Assembly: GCF_013299165.1 (NCBI RefSeq)
Contig: NZ_JAAFKD010000041.1
Coordinates: 1-49,815, forward strand
Reading direction: 5' to 3'
DNA length: 49,815 nucleotides
Source of the DNA: Microcoleus sp. bin38.metabat.b11b12b14.051
GTDB lineage: Bacteria; Cyanobacteriota; Cyanobacteriia; Cyanobacteriales; Microcoleaceae
Shown: one piece after another, positions 38,827-46,928 of the stretch
Layout: each line of letters begins with the position of its first letter
Numbering within the stretch: position 1 is the first letter of the stretch
Made by a program: the position numbers and the translations under genes
The notes under the pieces: model-generated
The model's input: the letters and a program-made list of their open reading frames with translations, nothing else
Databases searched by the model: none
What the model was told of the DNA's origin: nothing

Positions 38827-38859
38827 TCATCGACTTTTCATCGACTTTTTATCGACTTT
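38827..38859. promoter_or_regulatory. 11-bp tandem operator, copy A
   Basis: TCATCGACTTT occurs at 38827 and 38838, and TTATCGACTTT at 38849, exactly one helical turn apart. About 24 bases nearer the gene is GCTATTTGAG (38793-38802), also conserved in the other two copies. It is about 90 bases upstream of the NfeD-like GTG. Confidence 0.65.
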
Positions 38860-38896
38860 AGGGAGGGTTAGCAGTCAATTTAAGGTCAAATCCGCA

Positions 38897-39115
38897 TTGA
38901 GGCAGGGGTTTAAACCCCTGCCTCAAAGCGAAAGTCGGTTAAAACCGACTATCAATTTTAGATTTTAGATTTTAGATTGGGAATGATTGATTTTAGATTG
39001 GAGATTTGAGATTTAAAGTTGAGGATTAAGAGGTTTATTTAATTGGCTTTTCAGTCCTCTTTGAGAGGACTTTCGCTATGAGACAGGGAATGAATTCCCT
39101 GTCGGACTGTCGGAC
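38897..39115. repeat. Palindromic repeats between 38.9 and 39.1 kb
   Basis: A perfect 30-bp palindrome (38897-38926; core GGGGTTTAAACCCC) is followed by AGTCGGTTAAAACCGACT, TTTTAGAT direct repeats, and CAGGGAATGAATTCCCTG near 39085. They match the set at 37.2 kb. The rest of 38,860-39,232 contains no recognisable gene. Confidence 0.8.
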
Positions 39116-39232
39116 TTACAAACGATATCGGTACAGCATTTGATGTTAAGTTGACACGCCTTGTCCTGCATCTACTTCTATTGTGCCTGCACCAACACGC
39201 TAGCTGTGCGCGCTAAAAGTATGAGCGCTTCG

Positions 39233-39655
39233 CTATCGCTGTCCTCGCCAGCGGTGAAATATGGATGCTGTATAATGCGCTGTCGTAGAGACTAAAATAA
39301 TTAGTGGAGATAGCATCATGGACACCACAAGAAAGCCAGCTATTAATCCTATCAATGTAGTTCTGTTTATTAGATTGCAGACAATTATATTTACTACAAA
39401 AACAGTGATAAAATAGCAAGATAAAATACTGGAAAAGTTTTTGTATATCCATGTTCCTGAAAAAATCAGGAAGAGTAACGACGGATATAAATAAATACCC
39501 AACAACATACCGAATCCAAGTCCACCAGTGTCCGGGTCAAGTTTACCGCCGTAAAACTGAGCCGACATACTAGCATAAGAAATGCAGTAATAAATAGATA
39601 GATACATTGCTGAACCAGCAACAATTAACTGAAAAATGGTTCGGATAAATGACAT
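39233..39655 (-). CDS. Membrane protein, 140 aa
   Basis: I chose ATG 39653-39655 (MSFIRTIFQLIVAGSAMYLS); a TTG further up adds seven residues. Four transmembrane helices are predicted, with an outer loop containing Tyr-Gly and LDPDTGG. No family is recognised. A truncated copy of the NfeD gene lies immediately upstream, suggesting this gene came with, or was cut off by, that rearrangement. Confidence 0.55.
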   Translation of the reverse strand: MSFIRTIFQLIVAGSAMYLSIYYCISYASMSAQFYGGKLDPDTGGLGFGMLLGIYLYPSLLFLIFSGTWIYKNFSSILSCYFITVFVVNIIVCNLINRTTLIGLIAGFLVVSMMLSPLIILVSTTAHYTASIFHRWRGQR

Positions 39656-39695
39656 AAGAGATATTTTTGCAGTCAAAACTTTATCTGGGCGGGTG

Positions 39696-39932
39696 AGTTG
39701 TGAGAATTAATATATCGATCGCACTTAGCACAACTCCCAGCAACAACATCGGCGGTGTGAAGGCGAAACTCGGTGGCTCGGTAGCTGACGCCAGCGACCA
39801 AATTAGGAGAAAATGCACCATGCGTTTACCTCGTTTTGATGCGATCCAACCTTGTTATTTCTAATCAAATCAGGCCACTATTTGAGTTGACGACTGACTT
39901 ATTGGAAAATTCATCGACTTTTCATCGACTTT
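39696..39932 (-). pseudogene. Truncated duplicate of the NfeD-like gene start and promoter
   Basis: This region aligns with 38604-38849. On the minus strand it reads HFLLIWSLASATE, then SFAFTPPM and LLGVVLSAID, against the same N-terminus of the NfeD-like protein, then ends. The promoter side, with GCTATTTGAG-like sequence and two TCATCGACTTT units, is also kept. Confidence 0.75.
39911..39932. promoter_or_regulatory. 11-bp tandem operator, copy B
   Basis: Two exact TCATCGACTTT units at 39911 and 39922. It is 49 bases from the ATG of the HTH-TIR-AAA gene, so after the duplication it may control that gene as well as the dead NfeD fragment. Confidence 0.6.
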
Positions 39933-39981
39933 CGGGCGGCTGTCCTTTATGATGGTTGCAGTGTCTCGATCGCGATAAGCA

Positions 39982-41805
39982 ATGCCACGATCGCTAAAAG
40001 TGCGCGAAGAGTTCATTCGTGCAGTTAAATCGTCTCTCCTGAGAAATGGCTTTCCCAGTCAGAAAATCCTGGCTGAGGATTTAGGGATGGCGCAATCTAC
40101 TGTCAGTCATTTCCTGAATGGCAAACCTGTGGATTATGTCAATTTCATCGAAATTTGTCGCGGATTGGGGCAGGAATGGCGGGATTTAGCCGATTTTGAG
40201 GCGAATTCGGAGCCGGAGGAGGTACGGGTGGTGAGCGCAAAAGTGGCGATCACTTTCGTTGGCGTAGCCCCCGTAGGGGCGGGCTTTGCTACGGATCGCT
40301 TTGCTAACACTAACGCGCGATCGATCTCAAACCACATTCTTTCCCAGCAGTTGCACGAAACTTTGAGCGCCGGGGGCCACGAAGTCTTTTTAATTAACAA
40401 CAGCAGCGACTCACGATCGTATTTAAAGCTTTCCGATTATTTACTGCTGCTAATATCCGCAGAATCGGCCGCCAGCGAAATGATATTAGAACAAGTGCAG
40501 TTAGCCAAGCATTTGCACAATTTAACTGCTAAAAAAACAGCTATTTTACCGATTTGCCTTGAGTCAAATACACCGCTTTCCTTTGATTTGTTCAGTTGTT
40601 TACAAGGAATTCAGCCCTGGATTTGGCGTTGTGCGGGCGACTCATCAAAGTTATTATCAGAAATTTTAACTATCATCAAAGAAGGCCGCACATCGTTAAC
40701 TGCCGACCATGAATTCGCTGTAAATTGGAACTCAATTACTAGCACAAAACAGTCAATAATTCCACCCCAGCCAGCAGCAGCGCCAGAATTGCCGGGAGGA
40801 CAAGTAGAAGTCGCTTCTCGCTTTTATGTCGATCGCCCTCCGATCGAATCGCGGTGTTACGAGGCGATCGCCCAACCGGGAGCCCTGATCCGCATCAAAG
40901 CGCCCAGACAGATGGGCAAAACTTCCTTGATGGCGCGGATTTTGCATCACGCAGAAGCGCAAGGTTCTCGCACGGTAGCCCTGAGTTTTCAGCTAGCAAA
41001 TCGGAGAATATTCGCTAATTCTGATACTTTTTTGCAGTGGTTTTGTGCTAGCGTCGGTCAAGAATTGGGAATGCTGGAACACTTGCCGAAGTGCTGGGAA
41101 TTAGCCGATATGATTGGCAGCAATCAGTGCTGCAAGGCTTATTTTGAACAGTATTTGCTGTCAGAATCGTCACCGCCTCTGACGTTAGGTTTGGATGAGA
41201 GCGATCGCCTGTTTGAATCCCCGGAAATTGCCGACGACTTTTTTGGGTTGTTGCGCGCTTTGCATGAAGAAGCGAAGCGGCGAGATATTTGGAAAAAGTT
41301 TCGTTTGATTGTGGTACATTCCACCGAAGTTTACATCCCGCTAGATGTGAATAAATCGCCGTTTAATGTCGGATTGCCGATTGAATTGTCCGAGTTTAAT
41401 TCGCAGCAAGTGCAAGATTTGGCGAGGCGACACGGACTGAATTGGAGTGCGACAGAAGTTGCAGACTTGATGGCTTTAGTGGGCGGACATCCCTATTTAG
41501 TGCGGCTGGCTATGTATCGCATTGTCTGTCAAGATGTGACTTTAAATCAATTGTTAAAATCGGCGACAACCGAAACCGGAATTTACACCGATCATTTGCG
41601 CCGCCATTTGTGGAATTTAGAAAAATATCCCGAATTAATCGAGGCGATGGGAGAGGTTGCGAGTGTCTCAAATCCCGTCAGGTTGAAGTCGGAATTAGCG
41701 TTTAAATTGAACAGTATGGGTTTGGTGAAACTGGATGGTAATTATTGCAGTGCGAGATGCTGTTTGTATGAGGAGTATTTTCGCGATCGCCTAGAATGCA
41801 AATAA
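39982..41805 (+). CDS. HTH-TIR-AAA_35 protein
   Basis: This 607-residue protein has three parts. Residues 1-70 are an HTH (FPSQKILAEDLGMAQSTVSH). Residues about 86-232 are a TIR-like domain (KVAITFVG; LSDYLLLLISAESAASEMIL; ILPICLES). Residues about 270-600 are an AAA_35 NTPase with Walker A APRQMGKTS (307-315) and Walker B LGLDESD (403-409). A chromosomal repeat (GGCGTAGCCCCCGTAGGGGC type) is translated at about 94-106, within the TIR part. It combines DNA binding, a possible NAD-using or docking domain and an NTPase, so it could be a regulator or a defence sensor. The tandem operator just upstream suggests autoregulation. Confidence 0.78.
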   Translation: MPRSLKVREEFIRAVKSSLLRNGFPSQKILAEDLGMAQSTVSHFLNGKPVDYVNFIEICRGLGQEWRDLADFEANSEPEEVRVVSAKVAITFVGVAPVGAGFATDRFANTNARSISNHILSQQLHETLSAGGHEVFLINNSSDSRSYLKLSDYLLLLISAESAASEMILEQVQLAKHLHNLTAKKTAILPICLESNTPLSFDLFSCLQGIQPWIWRCAGDSSKLLSEILTIIKEGRTSLTADHEFAVNWNSITSTKQSIIPPQPAAAPELPGGQVEVASRFYVDRPPIESRCYEAIAQPGALIRIKAPRQMGKTSLMARILHHAEAQGSRTVALSFQLANRRIFANSDTFLQWFCASVGQELGMLEHLPKCWELADMIGSNQCCKAYFEQYLLSESSPPLTLGLDESDRLFESPEIADDFFGLLRALHEEAKRRDIWKKFRLIVVHSTEVYIPLDVNKSPFNVGLPIELSEFNSQQVQDLARRHGLNWSATEVADLMALVGGHPYLVRLAMYRIVCQDVTLNQLLKSATTETGIYTDHLRRHLWNLEKYPELIEAMGEVASVSNPVRLKSELAFKLNSMGLVKLDGNYCSARCCLYEEYFRDRLECK

Positions 41806-41847
41806 TCCTTAGACAAGATTGTAAAAATCATTTGAATCAAATTTTTG

Positions 41848-41999
41848 GACAGGCTAGAAGCCCGTCCCACAAGAATAAAAAAATTGTGGGATGGGCTTTG
41901 AGCAGCGTCCTAATTATTTTTCCTACAGGCTAGAAGCCCGTCCCACAAGAATAAAAAAATTGTGGTATGGGCTTTGAGCAGCGTCCTAATTATTTTTAT
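41848..41999. repeat. Two copies of a GGCTAGAAGCCCGTCCCAC repeat
   Basis: A unit of about 80 bases with internal complementarity (AGCCCGTCCCAC / GTGGGATGGGCT) occurs twice. It lies between the convergent TIR-AAA and Uma2 genes and may terminate both. Confidence 0.8.
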
Positions 42000-42015
42000 A
42001 ATTCAAGTCTATTAT

Positions 42016-42576
42016 TTAGCCGATCGCCAAATCCACACTAACTACAAATTCGGGAAAAGCCAGCGGCGAAACTTCGTCGCCCCGCCAAAACCGGAGGATT
42101 AAACCGTAACCGTTAACAGTCGGCTGGCGGTAAACTTCCAAGCAGTTTTCCTGTAAATTGACAATCCAGACTTCCTGAATTTGCGATCGGGCATAAATAG
42201 GAAGTTTCACATCTCTGTCATAATCTATGGAAGTATCAGCTACTTCTATTAACAGCAAAACTTCCGATGGTAGCGGATGGGCGGTTGAATAGTAATCGGC
42301 GCGAGGTTGTAACAACACTAAATCCGGTTGCGGTTCAGTTCGCTGGCTGACTTGAATCGGGTTTTGTACAGTCACAATCGCACTTTCTTCTGGAAGTCGG
42401 CAGAAGATTCGAGTAATGCGGTTAACGCAACCTGCGTGACGAGTTCCAATAGCTGCCATTTCAACAAGTTCTCCTTCTATCAATTCTAGTCGATCGCCCT
42501 CCGCAAGAATCCCTGCTTTACCCATCTCATGGTATTCTTCAACTGTGAAAAGTCTTTTGAGCAACTGCACAGCCAT
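42016..42576 (-). CDS. Uma2-family PD-(D/E)XK nuclease-like protein
   Basis: This 186-residue DUF820/Uma2 protein starts with RLFTVEEYHEMGKAGIL. The nuclease-like core is PQPDLVLL, EVLLLIEVADTS, then D-x-K in DRDVKLPIYA and EVWIVNLQENCLEVYR. These are abundant in cyanobacteria, restriction-endonuclease-like in fold and of unproven function. The catalytic positions (D in PDLVLL, E in IEVA, K in VKLP) are present. Confidence 0.88.
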   Translation of the reverse strand: MAVQLLKRLFTVEEYHEMGKAGILAEGDRLELIEGELVEMAAIGTRHAGCVNRITRIFCRLPEESAIVTVQNPIQVSQRTEPQPDLVLLQPRADYYSTAHPLPSEVLLLIEVADTSIDYDRDVKLPIYARSQIQEVWIVNLQENCLEVYRQPTVNGYGLILRFWRGDEVSPLAFPEFVVSVDLAIG

Positions 42577-42643
42577 AATTTACCGTTCCTCTAAGCATTT
42601 ATTCAATTATAGTCAGTCGGGCTATTAAATACCAGTAATGTCT

Positions 42644-42665
42644 AAAGTCGATGAGAAGTCGATGA
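42644..42665. promoter_or_regulatory. 11-bp tandem operator, copy C
   Basis: AAAGTCGATGA (42644) and GAAGTCGATGA (42655) are the complement of the TCATCGACTTT units. CTCAAATAGC follows at 42681-42690. Relative to the pilin gene at 42857, the module is in the same orientation as copy A is to the NfeD gene. Confidence 0.6.
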
Positions 42666-42856
42666 GAACTCACTCAAGTTCTCAAATAGCCTGGTGATTT
42701 AATAGAGATAGAGTAGAAGCAAGGCGCATTATGCGAACTTTGGAAGCCCCGCCGCACTGAAATCAGGCATTTACCTGAAACCAGAATATCATCGCGCCTC
42801 TCCTCTAACCATTACTCATTTAAAAAATACTCTAATCACACATTTGGAGAACAACC

Positions 42857-43423
42857 ATGCAGCTTAAGACAAAACCTCAACTCGATGCACTCAACAAACA
42901 AGCACAATTTTCAGAAAAAAACATTATTCGTAATAAAAAAAACGATGGGGGATTCACTTTAGTGGAACTGATTATTTTGCTCGTGATAATTATAATTCTT
43001 GCTGCGATCGCCCTTCCTTCTTTTCTGGATTGTTCCCTGAAAGCGAGGCGGTTAGAAGGTAGGCAATATGTGGGTTCAATGAACCGCGCCCAACAAGCTA
43101 ATTTTGCAGAAAAAGGTGTATTTTCTAATTCCCTTAATGACTTGGGGCTGGGCATTAAAACTCAGACAATCAACTATAACTATTCAATCAGCATTACAAA
43201 AAATGCTGCATTTAGTTATGCGGTATCCATCAGCAAAACCCATAATTTGCCTAGCTATGTCGGGGCGGTATTTATACTACCTGTTTCCCCAGCTAACAAC
43301 GACAAGACTACTGTAGGCATTCTGTGTCAAGCAAATTCTCCTGGGAAGACCCAACTGCCTAATCCTATCCTTGACAATGATGGTTTTGTCTGCCCTGCTG
43401 GTAGTACAGAAGTGAGTAAGTAA
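42857..43423 (+). CDS. Type IV pilin-like protein
   Basis: This 188-residue protein has a long basic leader (about 31 residues), then a canonical class III prepilin site and helix: GGFTLVELIILLVIIIILAA and ALPSF. The E at position +5 after cleavage (FTLVE) is present. The C-terminal domain has the motifs shared with the two pilin-like genes at 36-37 kb (RQYVGSMNRAQQANFAEKGV; SYVGAVFILP; C-terminal Cys pair). It should be cleaved by PilD and inserted in a type IV pilus or related pseudopilus. It lies alone behind the tandem operator copy C. Confidence 0.85.
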   Translation: MQLKTKPQLDALNKQAQFSEKNIIRNKKNDGGFTLVELIILLVIIIILAAIALPSFLDCSLKARRLEGRQYVGSMNRAQQANFAEKGVFSNSLNDLGLGIKTQTINYNYSISITKNAAFSYAVSISKTHNLPSYVGAVFILPVSPANNDKTTVGILCQANSPGKTQLPNPILDNDGFVCPAGSTEVSK

Positions 43424-43437
43424 ATATAGACATTACC

Positions 43438-43537
43438 TGTCAACTGTCAACCCCTCGACTCCGCGGGCGGGCTCTTCTGTCAACTGTCAACCCCTCGACT
43501 CCGCGGGCGGGCTCTTCTGTCAACTGTCAACTGTCAA
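43438..43537. repeat. 40-bp direct repeat
   Basis: CAACTGTCAACCCCTCGACT begins a 40-base unit at 43441 and 43481, containing CCGCGGGCGG. Short GTCAACT repeats follow. Confidence 0.85.
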
Positions 43538-43547
43538 TGATCATCTC

Positions 43548-44852
43548 ATGTTACCAGAAATTGTCAAAGGGTTCATCATCTTAGCCTGCATCTTCATTCC
43601 CCTGGAAAGAATCTTTTCCTTGCACAAGCAAAAGATATTCCGTCTCGGATGGGCAACCGATGCTACCTATTTTTTTACTGGTCATTTTATTGGCAAGTCT
43701 GTTGCTATTGTTGCAACTGTAACTTTGTCAATGATGACTAATTTTCTCAACCCGGAATTGCAAAGCAAAGTAGCTTCTCAACCCGTCTGGTTGCAGTTTG
43801 TCGAAGTAGTTATCGTTTCCGATCTGGCATATTATATCGCTCACCGACTGCTGCATGAAGTACCCTGGCTTTGGCAATTTCATGCAGTCCATCACAGCAT
43901 CGAACGTATGGACTGGTTGGCAGCAGTGCGGGTGCATCCCTGCGAGCAAGTTTTTACTCAGATTTGCAAAATTCTGCCTCTTTTCTGGTTGGGATTTACC
44001 AAGGAAAATTTGGTAGTTTATGGTCTTTATTCGGCGGCGATCGCATTTCTGATTCATGCTAATATTAATATCAGATTTGGTGTGCTAAAATGGTTCGTTG
44101 CTACTCCAGAATTTCATCAATGGCATCATACTAAAATTCCGGAGATTTATAACAAAAACTTTGCGGTTCAGTTGCCACTGTTAGATTTACTGTTTGGCAC
44201 TCTCTATATGCCAGCAGGGAAAAGACCCCAAAAATATGGTATCTCCGATCGCATATCTGTTGGCTATCTCGGACAACTACTCTATCCGTTTCTAGGAACA
44301 ATAAAAATGCTAAATGACAAATTCAAAAAAGATATGATTCGCTATTTACGCCCTTTGCGAGTATTTTCTGGTGTTTGCTTGATTACTGTTTGTACTCTTA
44401 GTGCATTTGCCTTAATTAATCACATGGATATTCCGACTTTTGCCGCTAGTTTGAATGCCAAAAAAGTAACCGTTGCCGAATTGCAGCAGGGTAAGTTAAA
44501 ATCAGTGATTTTGATTGACGTGCGATCGCCCGAAGAGTACGCCGAAGATCGCATCGGTGAAAGTCCGCTGGTTCCCCTAATTGATATTGAGGCTGGATTC
44601 GGTGTCAAGCAAGTGCAGGCTATTGCTCGATCGAGTGTCAATTCCGATCGCACTCAGCCAACTATTGTACTTTATTGCGCGCGGGGCGGGCGATCGGTTA
44701 AAGCATATCAAAAATTGCAAAAAACTAATTTGAGTTTAGCTTTCCTCTCAGGCGGTATCACAGCGTGGCGGGAAGCTGTACGTGCTACACAAGATGCTCA
44801 AATATTAGCGCCAATTAGTCGATCGCTCCCACAGCCAGTCACTCGATTTTAG
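43548..44852 (+). CDS. Fatty acid hydroxylase/sterol desaturase - rhodanese fusion
   Basis: Residues 1-260 are an integral membrane di-iron hydroxylase: HRLLH (99-103), HAVHH (112-116) and HQWHH (190-194), with at least four hydrophobic helices. A further transmembrane helix at about 275-292 leads to a rhodanese domain (305-415) with DVRSPEEY and active-site Cys377 in YCARGGRS. The enzyme would hydroxylate or desaturate a lipid and the rhodanese would handle sulfur or act as a sensor. The fusion is uncommon. It stands alone; a 48-bp repeat cluster follows. Confidence 0.85.
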   Translation: MLPEIVKGFIILACIFIPLERIFSLHKQKIFRLGWATDATYFFTGHFIGKSVAIVATVTLSMMTNFLNPELQSKVASQPVWLQFVEVVIVSDLAYYIAHRLLHEVPWLWQFHAVHHSIERMDWLAAVRVHPCEQVFTQICKILPLFWLGFTKENLVVYGLYSAAIAFLIHANINIRFGVLKWFVATPEFHQWHHTKIPEIYNKNFAVQLPLLDLLFGTLYMPAGKRPQKYGISDRISVGYLGQLLYPFLGTIKMLNDKFKKDMIRYLRPLRVFSGVCLITVCTLSAFALINHMDIPTFAASLNAKKVTVAELQQGKLKSVILIDVRSPEEYAEDRIGESPLVPLIDIEAGFGVKQVQAIARSSVNSDRTQPTIVLYCARGGRSVKAYQKLQKTNLSLAFLSGGITAWREAVRATQDAQILAPISRSLPQPVTRF

Positions 44853-44928
44853 ATTGGAGATTGGAGATTGGAGATTGGAGATTTACTTGCAGCGCCGTGA
44901 ATCTGGGATATTCAACAGAAGCGTTGCC

Positions 44929-45086
44929 GGTTTGTAGTGCGGACTTCAGTCCGCTTTTATGTTGCGGACTAAAGTCGGTTTGTAGTGCGGACTTCAGTCC
45001 GCTTTTATGCTGCGGACTAAAGTCGGTTTGTAGTGCGGACTTCAGTCCGCTTTTATGCTGCGGACTCGCATTCCGCACTACGAACC
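44929..45086. repeat. 48-bp repeats
   Basis: GGTTTGTAGTGCGGACTTC starts at 44929, 44977 and 45025, 48 bases apart. Each unit contains GCGGACT-AGTCCGC inverted parts. The reading frames across it are translated repeats, not genes. The rest of 44,853-45,279 has no other feature except TAGATTGGAGAT-type short repeats next to the desaturase gene. Confidence 0.85.
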
Positions 45087-45279
45087 TGACATGATATAAA
45101 TGGTTAGTTAAAGGCAGAGCAGATAACAATGATAACTCAAAAATATCTATCAATAGAAAGGTGTATCCGGCTGACTGATTCGTTATCTTGAAATTAACTA
45201 GCCAAAATCTTCAGCAATCTACAACGGTTGGCTGTGGTGGTAGGCAGCACAATAATCTGAGTTAAGATAACTTGATTCC

Positions 45280-46401
45280 ATGCAAAATACCGCAGACTTA
45301 CTCCCAAAAATTGACTCGCCGACTCTTCCTAAAAATAAGCCGACACTCCCAAATTACGATGCAGCCGATCGCCAATTTGTCAATTTGCTAGAGATGGAAG
45401 ATTTAGACAAGACGGTGGTGGCAAAACCGTTACTTGTCAGCGATTTGGAAAGCGCGATCGCCGTGGCGGTGCGATCGGCATACCAGCAACCGGAGGGCGA
45501 TGAGGCCGCTCACCTGTTCTTGCAGCGCCTGCTGTACCGCATCAACCGCCTCAACTTGTTTTGGTACGACGACTTGCGCCGCTACAACAACGAACGATCG
45601 CACTATTTGCGTTCAGTGCGCGATCGCATCGAAGCACCCTGGCAGCAGTGGGAAATCGCCCAAATCGACGTTGCAGCGCTGCAAAACATTGAGGATGTCA
45701 AGCAAGCTCTGCGCGATCGCGCCGCAGCCGATGTCAATCCAGAACTCACCCAGATCGATCGCTACCTGCGGGAACAGATGACTGAAGGGGGATACAGACA
45801 CCTGCTGGCGATCGCCTCCTTCGACGGTTTAGTGGAAGCCAGCCGCGTTTCTCGCATCATCGGCGGTGCCGGCAACGAAATTCAGTCAACGCTGACGCGG
45901 GTGCTGATCGAAGAATACGGCGGCGGTCGCTTAGCCCGGAAGCACTCGACTTATTTTGCCCAAATGCTGGCAGAATTCGGCATGAGTACGGAACCGGAAG
46001 CCTACTTCGATATAGTGCCTTGGCAAGTGCTCGCCAGCATCAACCACAATTTCTTGCTTACCGAGCGCAAGCGCCATTTTCTGCGCTACAACGGCGGACT
46101 TACTTATTTTGAGATCGCCGGGCCAGTGGCTTACCGCAATTATCTAGCCGCCGCGCAGCGTCTGGGCCTCTCGCAAGCTGCGATGGGTTACTGGGAACTC
46201 CACATCCGAGAAGATGAACGTCACGGGCGCTGGATGCTTGATGAGGTGGCGATCCCGCTGGCAGACAGATACCCGGATGAGGCCTGGGAATTGCTGTTGG
46301 GCTACGATCAGGAGAAGTCGATCGGCGATCGGGCTGGGTTGGCTGTAGTGCGATCGATCCAAGCGGCCACAATTAAAGGGCGATCGGGCGCGGGTGCGTA
46401 G
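45280..46401 (+). CDS. Heme-oxygenase-like iron-containing redox enzyme
   Basis: This 373-residue protein is all-helical in prediction and carries the paired Glu/His motifs of the heme-oxygenase-like di-iron (HDO) superfamily: EYGGGRLARKHSTYFAQMLA (E and H, about 210-229) and WELHIREDERHGRWML (about 305-320). This family includes UndA-type fatty acid oxidases and metal-dependent N-oxygenases. The substrate is unknown. The last 15 codons (SIQAATIKGRSGAGA) lie in the first unit of the 113-bp tandem repeat. Confidence 0.8.
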   Translation: MQNTADLLPKIDSPTLPKNKPTLPNYDAADRQFVNLLEMEDLDKTVVAKPLLVSDLESAIAVAVRSAYQQPEGDEAAHLFLQRLLYRINRLNLFWYDDLRRYNNERSHYLRSVRDRIEAPWQQWEIAQIDVAALQNIEDVKQALRDRAAADVNPELTQIDRYLREQMTEGGYRHLLAIASFDGLVEASRVSRIIGGAGNEIQSTLTRVLIEEYGGGRLARKHSTYFAQMLAEFGMSTEPEAYFDIVPWQVLASINHNFLLTERKRHFLRYNGGLTYFEIAGPVAYRNYLAAAQRLGLSQAAMGYWELHIREDERHGRWMLDEVAIPLADRYPDEAWELLLGYDQEKSIGDRAGLAVVRSIQAATIKGRSGAGA

Positions 46402-46911
46402 GGTGCGTCAGTCACAAGCTTTGAGTCAACTCCAGCAGTTTGTGACTGACGCACCCTACCAACATCGATCCAAGCGGCCACAATTAAAGGGCGATCGGGC
46501 AGCTATCTCGCGCGGGTGCGTCAGTCACAAGCTTTGAGTCAACTCCAGCAGTTTGTGACTGACGCACCCTACCAACATCGATCCAAGCGGCCACAATTAA
46601 AGGGCGATCGGGCAGCTATCTCGCGCGGGTGCGTCAGTCACAAGCTTTGAGTCAACTCCAGCAGTTTGTGACTGACGCACCCTACCAACATCGATCCAAG
46701 CGGCCACAATTAAAGGGCGATCGGGCAGCTATCTCGCGCGGGTGCGTCAGTCACAAGCTTTGAGTCAACTCCAGCAGTTTGTGACTGACGCACCCTACCA
46801 ACATCGATCCAAGCGGCCACAATTAAAGGGCGATCGGGCGCGGGTGCGTAGGGTGCGTCAGTCACAAGCTTTAACTCAGCTAAAACAGTTTGTGACTGAC
46901 GCACCCTACTA
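46361..46911. repeat. 113-bp tandem repeats overlapping a gene end
   Basis: AAGCGGCCACAATTAAAGGG occurs at 46361, 46472, 46585, 46698 and 46811: intervals 111, 113, 113 and 113. Each unit also contains an inverted repeat (GTGCGTCAGTCACAA / TTGTGACTGACGCAC) able to form a strong stem. The first unit includes the stop region of the redox-enzyme gene; the others are non-coding copies. The last unit diverges. 46,402-46,928 has no gene. Confidence 0.9.
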
Positions 46912-46928
46912 TCTACCAACGCTGTGTT

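Noticed and set aside
44839..45153. Frames on both strands across the 48-bp repeats
   Set aside because: Protein repeats such as SPQHKSGLKSALQTDF are translations of the GGACTNNAGTCC repeat without start signals.
45434..45781. 115-residue frame inside the redox-enzyme gene
   Set aside because: It is an alternative frame of a well-supported protein, with unusual Cys/Thr/Arg-rich composition.
46361..46911. 113-bp repeats as a CRISPR or as small genes
   Set aside because: The units are identical throughout, so there are no spacers; open frames across them (for example on the minus strand at 46710-46919) are translated repeats.
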